From Celoporthe dispersa (Eukaryota; Ascomycota; Sordariomycetes; Diaporthales; Cryphonectriaceae), in contig WAID01000004.1 of NCBI GenBank assembly GCA_016584495.1, positions 1,302,001 through 1,366,000 of the forward strand: 64,000 bases of DNA. Reading direction: 5' to 3'. Positions within the stretch are counted from its first letter, which is position 1; each line of letters opens with the position of its first letter. The translations under genes were made by a program, and so were the position numbers. Below the pieces are notes generated by a model. The model saw only the letters and a program-made list of their open reading frames with translations, was not told where the DNA came from and made no database searches. Shown here one piece after another: positions 11,538 to 22,398 of this stretch.

Positions 11538-12474
11538 AAAGGGAGGTGGGGGAGGCAAGGCCTCATCGATGATCAACGGGCTGTATGTGTAGTTGAGATG
11601 GTGCAACCTCGAAGTTAATGTGTGTGTGTAAAGAAAAGGTGGGAAAAGAGGGCGAGAGAGCGAGAGTGTGTGAGAGAGGATAAGACAGTAATTACCTAGT
11701 AATTATATCGTGTCTAGCGCACGGCTCGTCGAGTTGACCGGTCTGTCATCCATGATCTCTTAGTTCATTTATAATACGCTGGCAAACCTTTCGCTGTCCG
11801 CTGTCCACCATACTTCGTCCTCTATTTAAATTTTAATGCTTAATATCAATGATGGCTAGTATGAGAATGGCCTAGCTGGGTAATCTTAGTCTGACTGTAT
11901 CATATCTGCAGAGCTAGAAACACCATCGCCTAAAAGGTTCCTCCTACAGTGAGATCTAGGGAGACATATCAGGGCGGGAGGATGCTAGATAAGCACATCT
12001 GAAGGCAGTATAACTCCAATCCCGTCTTGAGAAGGAGACCCAGAAAGCAATCGAGGAGGAGTTTACTCATCAAGTGGAAGAAATAGTTCAAGATCATTCT
12101 CACAATCATCATCATAATGCTATGCACCTTTTTTTTTTTTTTTTTTTTTTTTTTGAAGATCAGTTCTCATTGTACTGTCCTGTGGAACAGCTAGCCGTTG
12201 AAAAGGCAGCAGCCCGTAATCGGGCAGAAGTCAGATTGGCATATCCCGATGCCTCAAAAACAAAACAAACGCCAAATCGTAAGACTCATTCCTGAGCACG
12301 CCAGTGGAAACCCCTTTCTCCCTCAAATTCCCTTGATCCGAAGCCAGCCCTCGAGCCAATTACCATCTTGATGCCCCCTTTCCTTTAAGACGCCCGTTCA
12401 TGCTTGAACACCGGGTCAGTAAATTAAAAAGGATGCATGGTAGCGAGAGATGACCAAGGCTGAAGGTGTCTGGT
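11538..12474. other. Convergent intergenic region with poly(T) tract
   Basis: About 940 bases between the convergent 3' ends of the beta-adaptin and the Ser/Thr-rich surface protein. It carries GAGAGA and TGTGTG simple sequence near 11620-11680 and a run of 26 T at 12129-12154. No supported gene was seen. Confidence 0.55.
12129..12154. repeat. Poly(T) tract, 26 bases
   Basis: An uninterrupted run of T in the intergenic region. It could be a degenerate poly(A) tail of a minus-strand retroelement, but no element body is recognisable beside it. Confidence 0.9.
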
Positions 12475-14105
12475 CTAGTGGATGGCGACATAGATGAACA
12501 CGGCCAGGATAGTGGTGAGGAGGATGCTGGTGCGGAGACCGCCAGCGCCGCTGTGGCCGGACTCGGTGGAGTCCGGAGCAGCAGCAGTGCTGGAGCCGGT
12601 TGTGTCCGGGACAGCAGTGTCAGCACCCATGGTGACAGTCACGCTGTGGGTGACCGTCACGTTCTGAGTGTGGATGACGGTGTGGTCGCTCAAGGTGAAC
12701 GTGGTGGGGAAGGGCTTCGGGACCAGGATGGTCGTCGTAAGGCCCAGACAGCTGGAAGGGTGGTCCGCCGTAGCGTCTGGGCCGGTGGTGACAGCTTGAA
12801 CCGAGAAGGCACTGTCATCCGACGTGGTGCTCATGGAGAATGTGCCCATGTCCATAGAGGATGTGCCCGCACCCACCGAGAAAGTGGTGTTCACTGAAGA
12901 TGTGGTGTTGATAAAGGGAGGGACCATTGTGGCTGGAGACGAGATGGTCGTCACCACAGGCAGAGACTCGTTCTCTGTGACGGTGACCAGGCCCATGGGT
13001 GTGCTGTCGTCAGGGACCTCAGTGCCAGACTGGACAGCAGGGATGTAATCCAGTGTCAAGGTCGTGACAGGGCGGACAGTGTTGCCAGTGGCGAGCTCCT
13101 TGGTGGAGACTGCATTGGTGCTGAAAGGGACGAAGCTGGTGATATTTCCACCCACAAACCGCCAGGTAAGGCTGCGCTTGACAAGGGGAGCACGACGATG
13201 ACGGGTGTTGGCAGGAGGAGAAGGTGGGATTGAGGTGAGGAAGTATGTCACATCAGTGGGTGCTACCATCTCTTCTGAGGTTGATGTGCGTGTGTACGTT
13301 TCTGTCGCGTCGATCTCAGTGGGAGGTGCCAGCCAGGTTGTCGTGTATATGGACTCAGTAGAGTATGAGATGATGGCCACATAGCTGGCAGTCTCGGTGG
13401 GAGAGGGGTAACCCTTGGTGGTCACGATGGTGGTGTAGAGAGTGGACAGCACTGTGACAACCTCTGCAGATGAGCAGCATTAGTATCAAAAAAAAAAAAA
13501 AAAAGCCAAGTCCCTAGCCACAAGGAGCTGGAGTGTCACTTACCGCTGCGAGTGATGGGCTTGTAGACGAAAGTCTCGACTGTGGTGTCTGACCGAGCAT
13601 GTTACTTGGGCAGTCCAATGAACCGAGGTGCGCAGCAGATTTCAGGCCAGGCAGATGAAGTACTTACAGACCATGGTGACAGGAGTCCAGGAGGTGGTGA
13701 TCGCGCTGCTGGACGTGGTGTCATCAGGGGTAGTCGTGGCATTCTTGACAGCAGGGACAGTGTAGGTCTGCTTAAAGACCAGGGAGCGGCCTAGGCAAGC
13801 AAGTTAAGCAGGGTCAGCATGAAGACATTCTGCAAGCTTGGTGGTATACATACGACCAGTAGAGGTAGACGAGATGGTATCGCCGCCATCAAAAACACCA
13901 GCAACATTACCAGTGGGCAGAGCAGCTGTCCAGCAGTGTCAATATACATTATTTCAAGATCATGTGCACCAGTAAAGTTCCACTTACATCCCTCACCAGA
14001 GCTGGTCTGGCTGGTAACGCCCTTGCCGGCGATGGTGACAGCAGCCTGGCTGAAGACGCCAGAGACAGCCAGCACGAGGCTGACAAGGAAGTGGATGAGC
14101 ATCAT
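12475..14105 (-). CDS. Secreted Ser/Thr-rich surface protein with C-terminal hydrophobic anchor
   Basis: Five exons (14105-13988, 13925-13854, 13790-13668, 13588-13544, 13463-12475) join in frame to give 448 residues. A signal peptide (MMLIHFLVSLVLAVSGVFSQA) opens the protein. The body is rich in Thr, Ser, Val and Pro with many N-x-S/T sequons, as in heavily glycosylated fungal wall proteins. A dibasic stretch, RHRRAPLVKRS, near residue 230 could be a Kex2-type processing site. The C-terminus has a small-residue region (GHSGAGG) followed by a hydrophobic run ending FIYVAIH, as in GPI-anchor signals. No catalytic or adhesive domain is recognised. The second-last intron (13464-13543) contains a 17-base poly(A) run as read on the plus strand. 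Function is unknown; a GPI-anchored wall protein is the best reading. Confidence 0.75.
13488..13504. repeat. Poly(A) tract inside an intron of the surface-protein gene
   Basis: A run of 17 A on the plus strand, seen as a pyrimidine tract on the coding strand, within the fourth intron. Confidence 0.85.
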
Positions 14106-14429
14106 AGTGATGCTGATGATGATGTTCGAATTGATCTTGTAATAGGTGCAAGATGTATTGGCTTTGAGGTGATCGACGCTCCTTCACAGTGGTTGACTGA
14201 ATGGACTGCAAGGTGGTTCGCAAGAGATGGGTGGGTTGGGAAGAATCATCGACTCTAGAAAAGATGGAGGAGAAGGGTGGAGGGGGGAGATAGTGTTTGC
14301 ACAGGTCGCGAAAAGTCGCGTCCAAATAAGGCCTCTCAGAATCACCACATGCACGCGCAGACCCAAAGGAGAGGCGCTAGCAATCAGCAGGACCTCCAGC
14401 TTCAATCTAGAGACCTTGTTGATTAAATA

Positions 14430-15480
14430 AAAAGAGAGCTGGAAGATGGGATGAAAAATCTTGCCTCCGTGTGATCTTAGGCCCTCCAGTGCTGCTATCA
14501 GCCTGACCTCTGTCCACAGCACCACCACCAAAGTACAGAACCTCCCAAGGTCTCACAAGATGCTGACCCATCAATTGTCCCCTCATACCAGTCCTCTGGT
14601 TAACCAGAGTGTTTGGACCTGCAGTCCCATGACTGTGGAGGAAGGCCACCCTTCCTCTGATCCAGGCCACCTGTTGTAAGCAGTACCCATTACCGCCTCT
14701 GAGTCCAGCAGGACTGCCTCTTTCCGACACAACATCTCATGTATCATCCTGCCACTGCAGAGACTTCTGCAGGGTCCCCTCTTCCTGGCGGCATCCATAG
14801 ACGATCAGAGATGTGGTGTGTATCGCTTCTGAACAGCTCCATGCTGCTAGCATGAGAGAGCAGCCAGGCACACCTTGCTTCCCAAGGCTGAGTGACTCCT
14901 GAGGCCCTCCATATGGCCAACCACATTCCTGTTGAAGCTGTGCCTCAGCTCATTAAGGAACAAATGGTGGTTGCCAGAAAGCAGTGGCAGCACAATCCTT
15001 TCTGGACCAGACCCCAGCATTTGAGGGGAGATGCTCACAGTGAGGACATCGTCGTGAGCTATAGAGTAAAGTGCAAGCAGCACAATCCAAGCCTTCAAGA
15101 GACAATCCAGAAGATACTTCTTTCCCCAACTGGTAGTACAAGGGGTTCTTATGCACACCCCCACCTCGTCTTCTTCTCTATTTCTGCTTCCTTCAAGTAG
15201 CCAGAAAAATCAACTTTGATTAACAGAAGATGTGTGTCAAGACATTGAATTTAGACACCTTGAAGGAAACTGAAAATTTGTACAGCTCTCGAGACAAGGC
15301 AGGAGGCAGGACAGCTTGTACCTGTGGAGCCTGCCATTGAGCATAAAGACACCGGCACTGACTCTGTGAGTCATCCAAATCATCCAGCTAGATGTTTGTG
15401 TCATGAGAGAGGAAGAGGGTTTAGGAAGAGCAATGCATGAGTAGGTGCATGTCATTGAGCTCTGGGTGGCAGCCTTAGAA
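14430..15480. other. CpG-depleted island, possible relic of a mutated repeat
   Basis: CpG is several-fold rarer than base composition predicts and TpG/CpA are common. In fungi this can arise from methylation-linked or RIP-like mutation of repeats. No repeat copy can be seen within the window, so the origin is uncertain. Confidence 0.35.
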
Positions 15481-17011
15481 GCGTGCTAGGGCAAGCAGGG
15501 GACGAGGCCAAGGACTGACCCCTGGAAAGACTCAACCATGTTGCACGGAGAAACAAACAAGTCTGGGTGATTGTCAAAGGATGTTTTAGATGACCTATAT
15601 GTAAGGCTGACAAGTGTGGATGACAGGGCATTATCATATGTATATTGTTGTTGATGTTTTGATCTGAAGCTCGAAAAAGGACCTGCAACAGATGCCCCCC
15701 AGAGCATATGGAGAACTAAAGACTAGGGGCGCTGAGGTGGGACCAGGATGGCGCTTTCCCGCTTCAGCCGCGTTCAGAAACCCACTTGTACGGCTCGATC
15801 CGTTGAGCGTGTGGGCAGTTGGGCAGGTAACTGTTACTCGGACACAGTAGGCGACAGGCACGGAATGCTAAGTAGAGGGACGCTACATGTTACATGGTGG
15901 ATCTAGCCGAGATTACATTCTGTGTTGAGACCTTGTGCCTGCCCCTCAGCCTTCGCCCTCCACCGCAGCGCGAGTCCTTCATCGTCCATCTTGTTTGCTG
16001 GCCCCAGTACGTCCACAAGGGTCTATGGTGCAAAAATATATGCGCGAGATCTCAGCCCTGCAAGAGGGACTGGCCTTCCTACCAATGACAAGGCAACCTC
16101 CCTGCGGATTACTCCGTAGTGCGGAGTTTCCCCGGATTGGGCCTAGCAGCCTTCCGTTACCAGATTACCGGATGGGACAGCGGTGCTACAGTAGCAGCAT
16201 GATAAAGTCTGGAGCAGCATAATAGCTGGAGGACTAACCTGGGGGCCAGATCATCCTATGTACCGTAGTACGAGAGACTGGAAACGGAGGTGTCGTCACT
16301 GTATTCCCGCCTCACCCTGTCCTCTGCAGCTCATCTGCACCTGGGCCTGGGTAAGCGGCACACCCGCCAGATCCGCCCCTCACAAAGGCGAGCGGCCTGG
16401 CGAAGGCATTTGAAATCACCAGTCGGGTGTCTGAAAGCTTCGATCCGATGCAGCTAATCGAGTCTCTGCTCCAGCAGGCCGCAGACCGAGGACAGGGACT
16501 AGGGGGAAGGGGGCTTTCGACCTTGCCTGCACAGCAGCACCTGCTGTTGCGACTTGCTGCTTGCTTGCCAAGAGCCAAGAAAACCCAGAGACAGGCCGGT
16601 CCAACCGTCTCTCTCTTTCTTGTTCCTCTGTCAGATATCTTAAGAGGAGAGAGAGAGAGAGGGAGGGAGGACGTCTTTTTGTCTCCTGCAATAGCGCAGT
16701 GCATTGCAGTACATCACTGATCCATTAACGCCTACACGAGTCGGACACAGCACGTAAAGCCTGAACTCACCAGGGGGACCCCCCGCCTCTGCCGTCCCCC
16801 CCCCCCAAGTCCCCACCCTGGGCTTTGCTATTTCCCGGACACTCCTGTCGCCAGTACGGCCTGTGCAGACAGACTCTCCCATCCAAACTTGGGGAGCCGG
16901 GTCACCACTCCTCATTCTAGGCTTGGATCCGTTCTCAATTACACCAACAACCCGTGCCGACCGCCCGTCGATCCAGAAATCCCGCCGCTCAGGTCTCAAT
17001 CAATCAAACAA

Positions 17012-17030
17012 TCCATCCATCCATCCATCA
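17012..17030. repeat. CATC tetranucleotide microsatellite
   Basis: Four to five CATC units occur in the leader region upstream of the ubiquitin-fold gene. Confidence 0.8.
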
Positions 17031-17434
17031 ACCATCTCGTTGAGTCCATTCCGCACCGACTTGCAGGACGAATCATCCCGTCCCGGCGACGACCCCTTCA
17101 GCTTCTGCGACCCTGTACAGACTTGCTCTTTCACTTTGTTTGAGGTCTGTCTGGCCTGGTCTGCCCCCTCTCAGGCGACTGCGCGCTCGTGTGGAGCGGT
17201 GTTACCTGCATCATCCATCCCTGTTTCGAATCCCTCCTGCCAACCACGACTACATCCCATCCGCCACGACGGTTCCCTCCTCACGATCAGGACTCCCTCT
17301 TCTTGTCTGCCAATCTCGACCCCCCTTCGCACATGACATAGCCCGGCGTCTCGTAGGCTCCTTTTATTCCCGCCAATCCCGCCCGTCCACCTCCCGGGTC
17401 GTACTACCACCCACCCTTTTCATATCCTCCAGCC

Positions 17435-18219
17435 ATGGCCGATACAGAGCAGACCGTGATGAGCGGTGGTCAGGGGGGCGACCAGGGCGGCACGGCGGAG
17501 AACAAGGACGCCGTTGAGATGAAGAAGATGGACTCCCCACAGCCCTCTGTCCCGGCCAAGGACGACGCGCCTGAAGCACACGACACCGAGGCGTCCTCCT
17601 CCAAGGGCAAGGAGGTCGCGGCATCATCTAACCGCCAGGAGCGGACCGACTCGCTGTCGATAGGTGCTGCCGACTCGCCAGCACCCATCGCGCCCGTCAA
17701 TCTTGCCGACGGGCCCGCATGCAACATCACCCTGCTCTTGCCCACCGGAGCGAGGCATCCGTACAAGATCGATGACAGATACCTGACGAAGCGCAGTGTC
17801 GACGTGCCCGAGATGACCGAGGATGGCAAGAAGGACCCGTTCAGCATCAGCGTGTACAAGCTCAAGGAGCTGATATTGCGGGAGTGGCGCGAGGAGTGGG
17901 ACGGCAAGCCAGCCAGCCCGAGCAGCATACGGCTGATCCACTTTGGGAAACTGCTTGACGATAAGGAGCAGCTGAAAAGTGAGCGGTCCATCTCCTTCAC
18001 GGCTGGGCCACGCTGGACCTGTCCAGAGGCAAACAGAAGAGGCTAATAGTCTACCGTTCTACAACAGAATACCGCTTCAGCGCTGAAGCTCCCAACGTCG
18101 TCCACATGTCTGTCAAACCGGCCGAGATGCTGGAGGAGGACGAGGCCGGTAAAGGCAAAAGCAGCAGCGGAGGGGGCAGGAACAGCGAGGGCGGGTCAGG
18201 ATGCTGCGTCATATTATAA
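17435..18219 (+). CDS. Membrane-anchored ubiquitin-fold protein (UBL3/MUB type)
   Basis: Two exons (17435-17978 and 18068-18219) give 231 residues. A disordered N-terminus of about 90 residues precedes a ubiquitin-like domain: NITLLLPTGARHPYKIDDRYL, then LKELILREWREEW and IRLIHFGKLLDDKEQLK. The last residues are GSGCCVIL: CVIL is a CaaX box ending in Leu (geranylgeranylation) and the preceding Cys could be palmitoylated. Animal UBL3 and plant MUB proteins end the same way and sit on membranes, where they help sort or localise proteins. No Gly-Gly end for conjugation is present. The intron splits a Lys codon and its removal is needed to reach the CaaX box. The long N-terminal extension is fungal and unassigned. 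Confidence 0.88.
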
Positions 18220-19054
18220 GAACATCAGCACTCAGGCTTTGGCGCCTGCTCGCAAGAGACGCCCTGCTGTCGGACTCCCTCACCCTCCACCCACATACCA
18301 CACTCTTAGCCAACGCCCAGACGGGTGCGAGCATCATGGAAAGCATGAATAGCGCCGCGCTAATTTCCTGGAAGTCGGGAGTCTCAAGAGGCACCACCGG
18401 CAGAAGCCTGATGCGGCTTTCCTGGAACCGCACGGCGTAGGAGCTGGTAACCTCATCGACATCGACACACCCCCGTGGATCCGACGGCTCTCTTTCTTTT
18501 ATACATATACATATACACACACACGCACATGCTTCGGATTGCATTTTGTCTGCCCGTTTACCCTTCAACTTGGCGGAGGCATCATTTAGGAAGCAGTGGC
18601 TGCTCTCAGTGGTGTTTAGGGCTCAATCTTTGCTATTTTGTAGTGGCCAGGAGGCGGGAATGGGTCTTGTTGCTGGCGCAAATCATCGGTAATCTTGGGG
18701 GGTTTATTGTTCCTGCTGGGCTCATTGATATCTTCTCCCAACGTCGGCAGCAGTACGCAGACGAATGGAGCACACATGTTCATATTGTGGGTAGGAATTC
18801 GATCCATGGGAAGTTCAGATACTCGGATTTATGATCTTGTGGTCATTCGTTATTTGCAATGCCAACAAGAGATGGTGCCAGAGGGAGATTGTGGTACCCC
18901 TCGTTGACCACTCTCTGCGGTGTTCGTGCTGATATTCATCTACACGCCGTAGCCGTATAGAGCCTCCTTGTCATCAGGTGAAGAGATGAAGAGACTTGCT
19001 TTTCTGGGGCCCCTCACGAGAGCCCCACCCACTCCTCGTTCCCTCTCATACCCC
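18220..19054. other. Convergent intergenic region
   Basis: About 830 bases between the convergent 3' ends of the ubiquitin-fold gene and UMP1. It has an AT-rich TACATA/CACACA stretch at about 18500-18530. No supported gene was seen. Confidence 0.55.
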
Positions 19055-19627
19055 TCAGATCTTCAGTTTCCTCTCCATCTCCTCGTGCACACCAACAACA
19101 CCGCTCTGCTCCTCACCGGTGAACACATCCTCCCAGTCGACGGTTGTCTCGCGCCCCTTGAGTATGTCCTCGTGCACGCTCCCGGCGGCGCCCCCGCCCA
19201 GCGCCAGCGGGCGCCACTGGCCCTCCCGGGTGATCTTGAGCTCCATGCCGCGGCGGATGGGCTCGGCGACGCCAAACGTCCGCCGGAGGGACTCCATGCG
19301 CAAGGCCTCCTGTGTGGCCTCCCACTTCTTGAGGCGCGACTCCAGGGGGTGGGCGGAGCTCGGGGCCGTGGAGGTGTAGGTCTGGGCGAAGGGGTCTGGG
19401 CCCACGCCTGCGCGGAGGGTGTCGTGGAGGCCTGGTGCTGAGGGGGCGCCGTGGGCCGAGGGGCGGATGTGGGAGTAGGTGGAGGAGTGGGCGTCGGCGG
19501 GGACGATGCGGAGGGACTGTAGGGGGTCAGGTTAGCACTTGGTGATGGGATGAAGGAGGAGGAGGAGGAGAAGGAGGAGGATGGTAGGTAGTCTGGGTTG
19601 GGAGGAAGAGTGGTGCGGCTTTACCAT
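19055..19627 (-). CDS. UMP1: Proteasome maturation factor Ump1/POMP
   Basis: The model has a first coding exon of just the ATG (19627-19625), a 108-nt intron, and a second exon 19516-19055, giving 154 residues that begin MSLRIVPADAHSS. Diagnostic Ump1 segments are ESRLKKWEATQEALRMESLR, RTFGVAEPIRRGMELKI and SVHEDILKGRETTVDWEDVF. Ump1 is a short-lived chaperone that joins half-proteasomes and is the first substrate of the finished 20S particle. The minimal ATG exon is required because exon 2 has no Met before the conserved SLRIVP. The gene is divergent from the ABC ATPase gene. Confidence 0.88.
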
Positions 19628-20121
19628 CTTGGGCAGCTTCTGGCGGATGTCGTTTGGGGAGGTGAGCAGTCTTTTTTTTCTTCTTCTTTGGTTTGTTACG
19701 AATTCCTCGGCGGGTTTCGCTCGTCTTCTCAAGGAAGAGGAAAAGGATTGATGGAGAGTTTCTTTGGTCTGGTAGTCGTAGAAGGTCGGGAGGGTGGATG
19801 TCTTGTGTGTGGAAGCTTAGCAACAAGTCGAGCCGTAGGCTGCCAAGAGCTGCGTGGATGTAATGCTTACCTGGGCGCGCTGGGCAGTGAGCACGGACCA
19901 AGCCTTGCCTGCCTGCCTCCTACCGACCCCCCGGTGCCCCTGTAGTGCCCCCATACTTTATACAGGCTGGTGTCTTATCCCCGGCGTTATGACCGCACGC
20001 ATATTTAAGTCACGTACACGGTAGTTACCGCCTCACGCCCTCCTTAAACAACCACCGGTATAGTCAATCAGTCTATCTTTGACCCGAGCATGGCTTTGAG
20101 CCTTCAAGGCCCTCAGCTACC
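19628..20121. promoter_or_regulatory. Divergent promoter region UMP1 / ABC ATPase
   Basis: About 490 bases between two divergent start codons. A TATA-like catatttaag lies at about 20000. A T8 run (19671-19679 area) and CT-rich sequence flank the UMP1 side. No supported gene was seen. Confidence 0.5.
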
Positions 20122-22115
20122 ATGAAACCTATTCCAGTGCGGCCGCCAATAGTACGCATCAGCAATGGCACCTTCTACAGGCACCACCCCTCGGCGCAGG
20201 TAGCACACCCAAACCCGCCCTTCTTCTCAGACCTCACCTTCGAGCTCCCGTCAGACACCAAGTCCAGGGACCGCTGGTGTGTGGTCGGCCCGTCCCTCTC
20301 AGGAAAGACGACCTTTCTTCAGGTCTTGAGGGGCCAACACCTCTGCATCCCGCCCAGGGCACGAACCTACCCTTACCTGGTCACAGACGACGTCCCGCAC
20401 CGTCTCAAGGCCGCCAACAAGGCGATCCAATATGTAGGCTTCGACGCTGAACGCTCCGGCGGCGGGCTGGGGCCGGCGACGTCTGCATACCTGTCTGCAA
20501 GATATGAGTCCCGCCGTGAGAGCACCGACTTCTCCCTACGGGACTTCCTCCTCGGCAACACCCAGCTGAACCCTTTCAACCTCCCCGGCGAGGACGACGG
20601 CATCAGCGCGGGCCTGATGGACCGCGTCGTGACAGACCTGCGGCTGCGGCCTCTACTCGACCTGCCGGTGGCGTTTCTCTCCAACGGACAGGGCCGGAGA
20701 GCGCGCATCGCGCGCGCCCTGCTGACGAGCCCCGAGGTGCTCCTCCTCGATGAGCCCTTCATGGGCCTCGACCCGCCCACCGTGGCGTCTATCAGCCCGC
20801 TGCTCAAGGGAATGGCTGAGAAGGCGGCGCCGAGGCTGGTGCTCAGCGCGAGGCCACAGGATCCCATGCCGGAGTGGGTGACGCACCTGGTGTACCTGCG
20901 AAATGATTGCCTGGTGGGAGCTATAGGAGAGAGGGAGGTCGTTATGGAGGGGCTGAGAAAGTACTTGCGGGGTGTGAGGAAGGGCGGGCTGGTGGAAGAC
21001 GAGGCGATGCCCGTGAGAGCATTGAGAGAGATGGGGAGGGTGTTAACAGAGGGCGGGATCAGAGGGGCCGGCTTAGGCGAGGAGGGAGAGACATTTGCTT
21101 CCGCGGCTGTGCCCGGGCCAGAGCACGAGGAGAGGCCCAAGCCGCCGGGAGAGCCTCTGGTTGAGATGGAGGGCTGTCAGGTGAGATATGGCAGCAAGGT
21201 CGCCCTGGGCAACTGGACGGAGGAGAAGGGCGGGCAGTCTGTCAGAGGACTGTCGTGGACGGTGAGGAGAGGAGAGCGGTGGGGCGTTTTTGGGCCCAAC
21301 GGCTCAGGAAAGACGACCATTGTGTCGCTCCTCTGCTCAGACCACCCTCAGACATACTCTCTACCGATCAAGCTATTCGGCCGCAGTCGACTGCCGGAGC
21401 CCGGCTCCGGACAGCTGCCACTCACGTTCTGGGACATCCAGTCCCGGATTGGACACTCCAGCCCAGAGGTGCACCAGCACATGCCCCGGAGCCTGACGAT
21501 CCGGCAGGTCATCGAGAACGCCTGGGCTGACACGTTCCTGCTGAAACCCAAGCTCAGTGACGAGGCCCGCGCCAAGGTTGACGCGTGTCTGCACTGGTTC
21601 GAACCGGAGCTGAACCCCTCTCACAACAGCGGTGTGCCATCTGATCTGTCCTGGGCGGGCAGCTACATCTTCGGCGAGCTCTCCTTCAGCGCGCAGCGGG
21701 TCTTGCTCTTCATCCGGTCCATGGTCAAGAACCCGGACGTTGTCGTTCTCGACGAGGCCTTCAGCGGCATGGACGAGGCGGTCAGGGACAAGTGTATGCT
21801 GTTCTCGCCGAGGGCGAGGCGAAGACATATGCAGCGAGCACAGGGGAGGTCATCAGCGGCGGAGGCTCCAGCACCACGACGGAGGCTGTGGTGATCGATA
21901 GCGAGCCGGCCAAAGCCGGCAACGTCAAGGTGACTGGGCTGTCAGACCAGCAGGCCCTGATCTGTATTAGCCACATCAAGGAGGAGGTGCCCGACGCCGT
22001 GCGGGAGTGGTTGTGTCTGCCTGAAGCGAACTCTGAGATGCCTGCACGGTTCGGCCGCCTCGACGGTCCATTGAGGACGGACTCTAGGAGGTGGAACGAG
22101 ATCTGGGCTATCTGA
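20122..22115 (+). CDS. Soluble twin-ATPase ABC protein (one apparent frameshift)
   Basis: A single-exon gene of about 664 residues with two ABC ATPase domains and no membrane segment. Walker A motifs are GPSLSGKTT (about residue 57) and GPNGSGKTT (about residue 395); Walker B motifs are VLLLDEPF and VVVLDEAF. The first signature-like segment is FLSNGQGRRARIA and the second is FGELSFSAQRVLL, both degenerate. The architecture resembles the uncharacterised yeast YDR061W-type ABC proteins. The frame breaks at about 21802-21803: one added T in the TT run turns KCM into KCMLFLAEGEAK and joins the second frame, which continues to the stop at 22115. The downstream part includes ICISHIKEEVPDAVREWLCLP, where the switch His is visible, so I call the gene intact apart from a probable base error. 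Confidence 0.82.
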
Positions 22116-22382
22116 CCGAGCGGATCACTGTCGTCTGGCAAGCCTATATATATTTACAAATATTCACAGCAGCCCAACGGCTCAAGGCATTGCCAGATCC
22201 ATTCTCTCTTGCGATGCTGTCCGGTCTTTTTTTTTTATTACATGTTTTCCCAAACCTAGGGAAGGAAAGGGAAGCCTGTTGCCCCTGCGCTTCTCAATCA
22301 ATTAGTAGATATAAATGTGTAAATTAGTGATTGCGCGAGAGCCTCTATTTTCCTTGAGAGTAACAACAAAGACAACAACAAC

Positions 22383-22398
22383 AAAAAAAAAAAAAAAA
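22383..22398. repeat. Poly(A) tract
   Basis: A run of 16 A preceded by CAACAA repeats, downstream of the ABC ATPase gene. Confidence 0.85.

Larger units (their letters stand above)
14106..17434. other. 3.3-kb region without a supported gene, partly CpG-poor
   Basis: This is the longest gene-free stretch in the window. From about 14430 to 15480 CpG dinucleotides are rare (about 12 in the 1020 bases from 14461 to 15480 by eye), unlike the CpG-rich flanks, although GC content is not low. No recognisable transposase, reverse transcriptase, terminal repeat or tRNA was found. The part from about 16860 to 17434 is pyrimidine-rich, has CATC repeats, and is probably the promoter and leader of the ubiquitin-fold gene. 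Open frames here are short and lack domains. Confidence 0.55.

Noticed and set aside
14106..17434. Intact transposon in the gene-free region
   Set aside because: No transposase, reverse transcriptase, terminal inverted repeat or target-site duplication could be seen.
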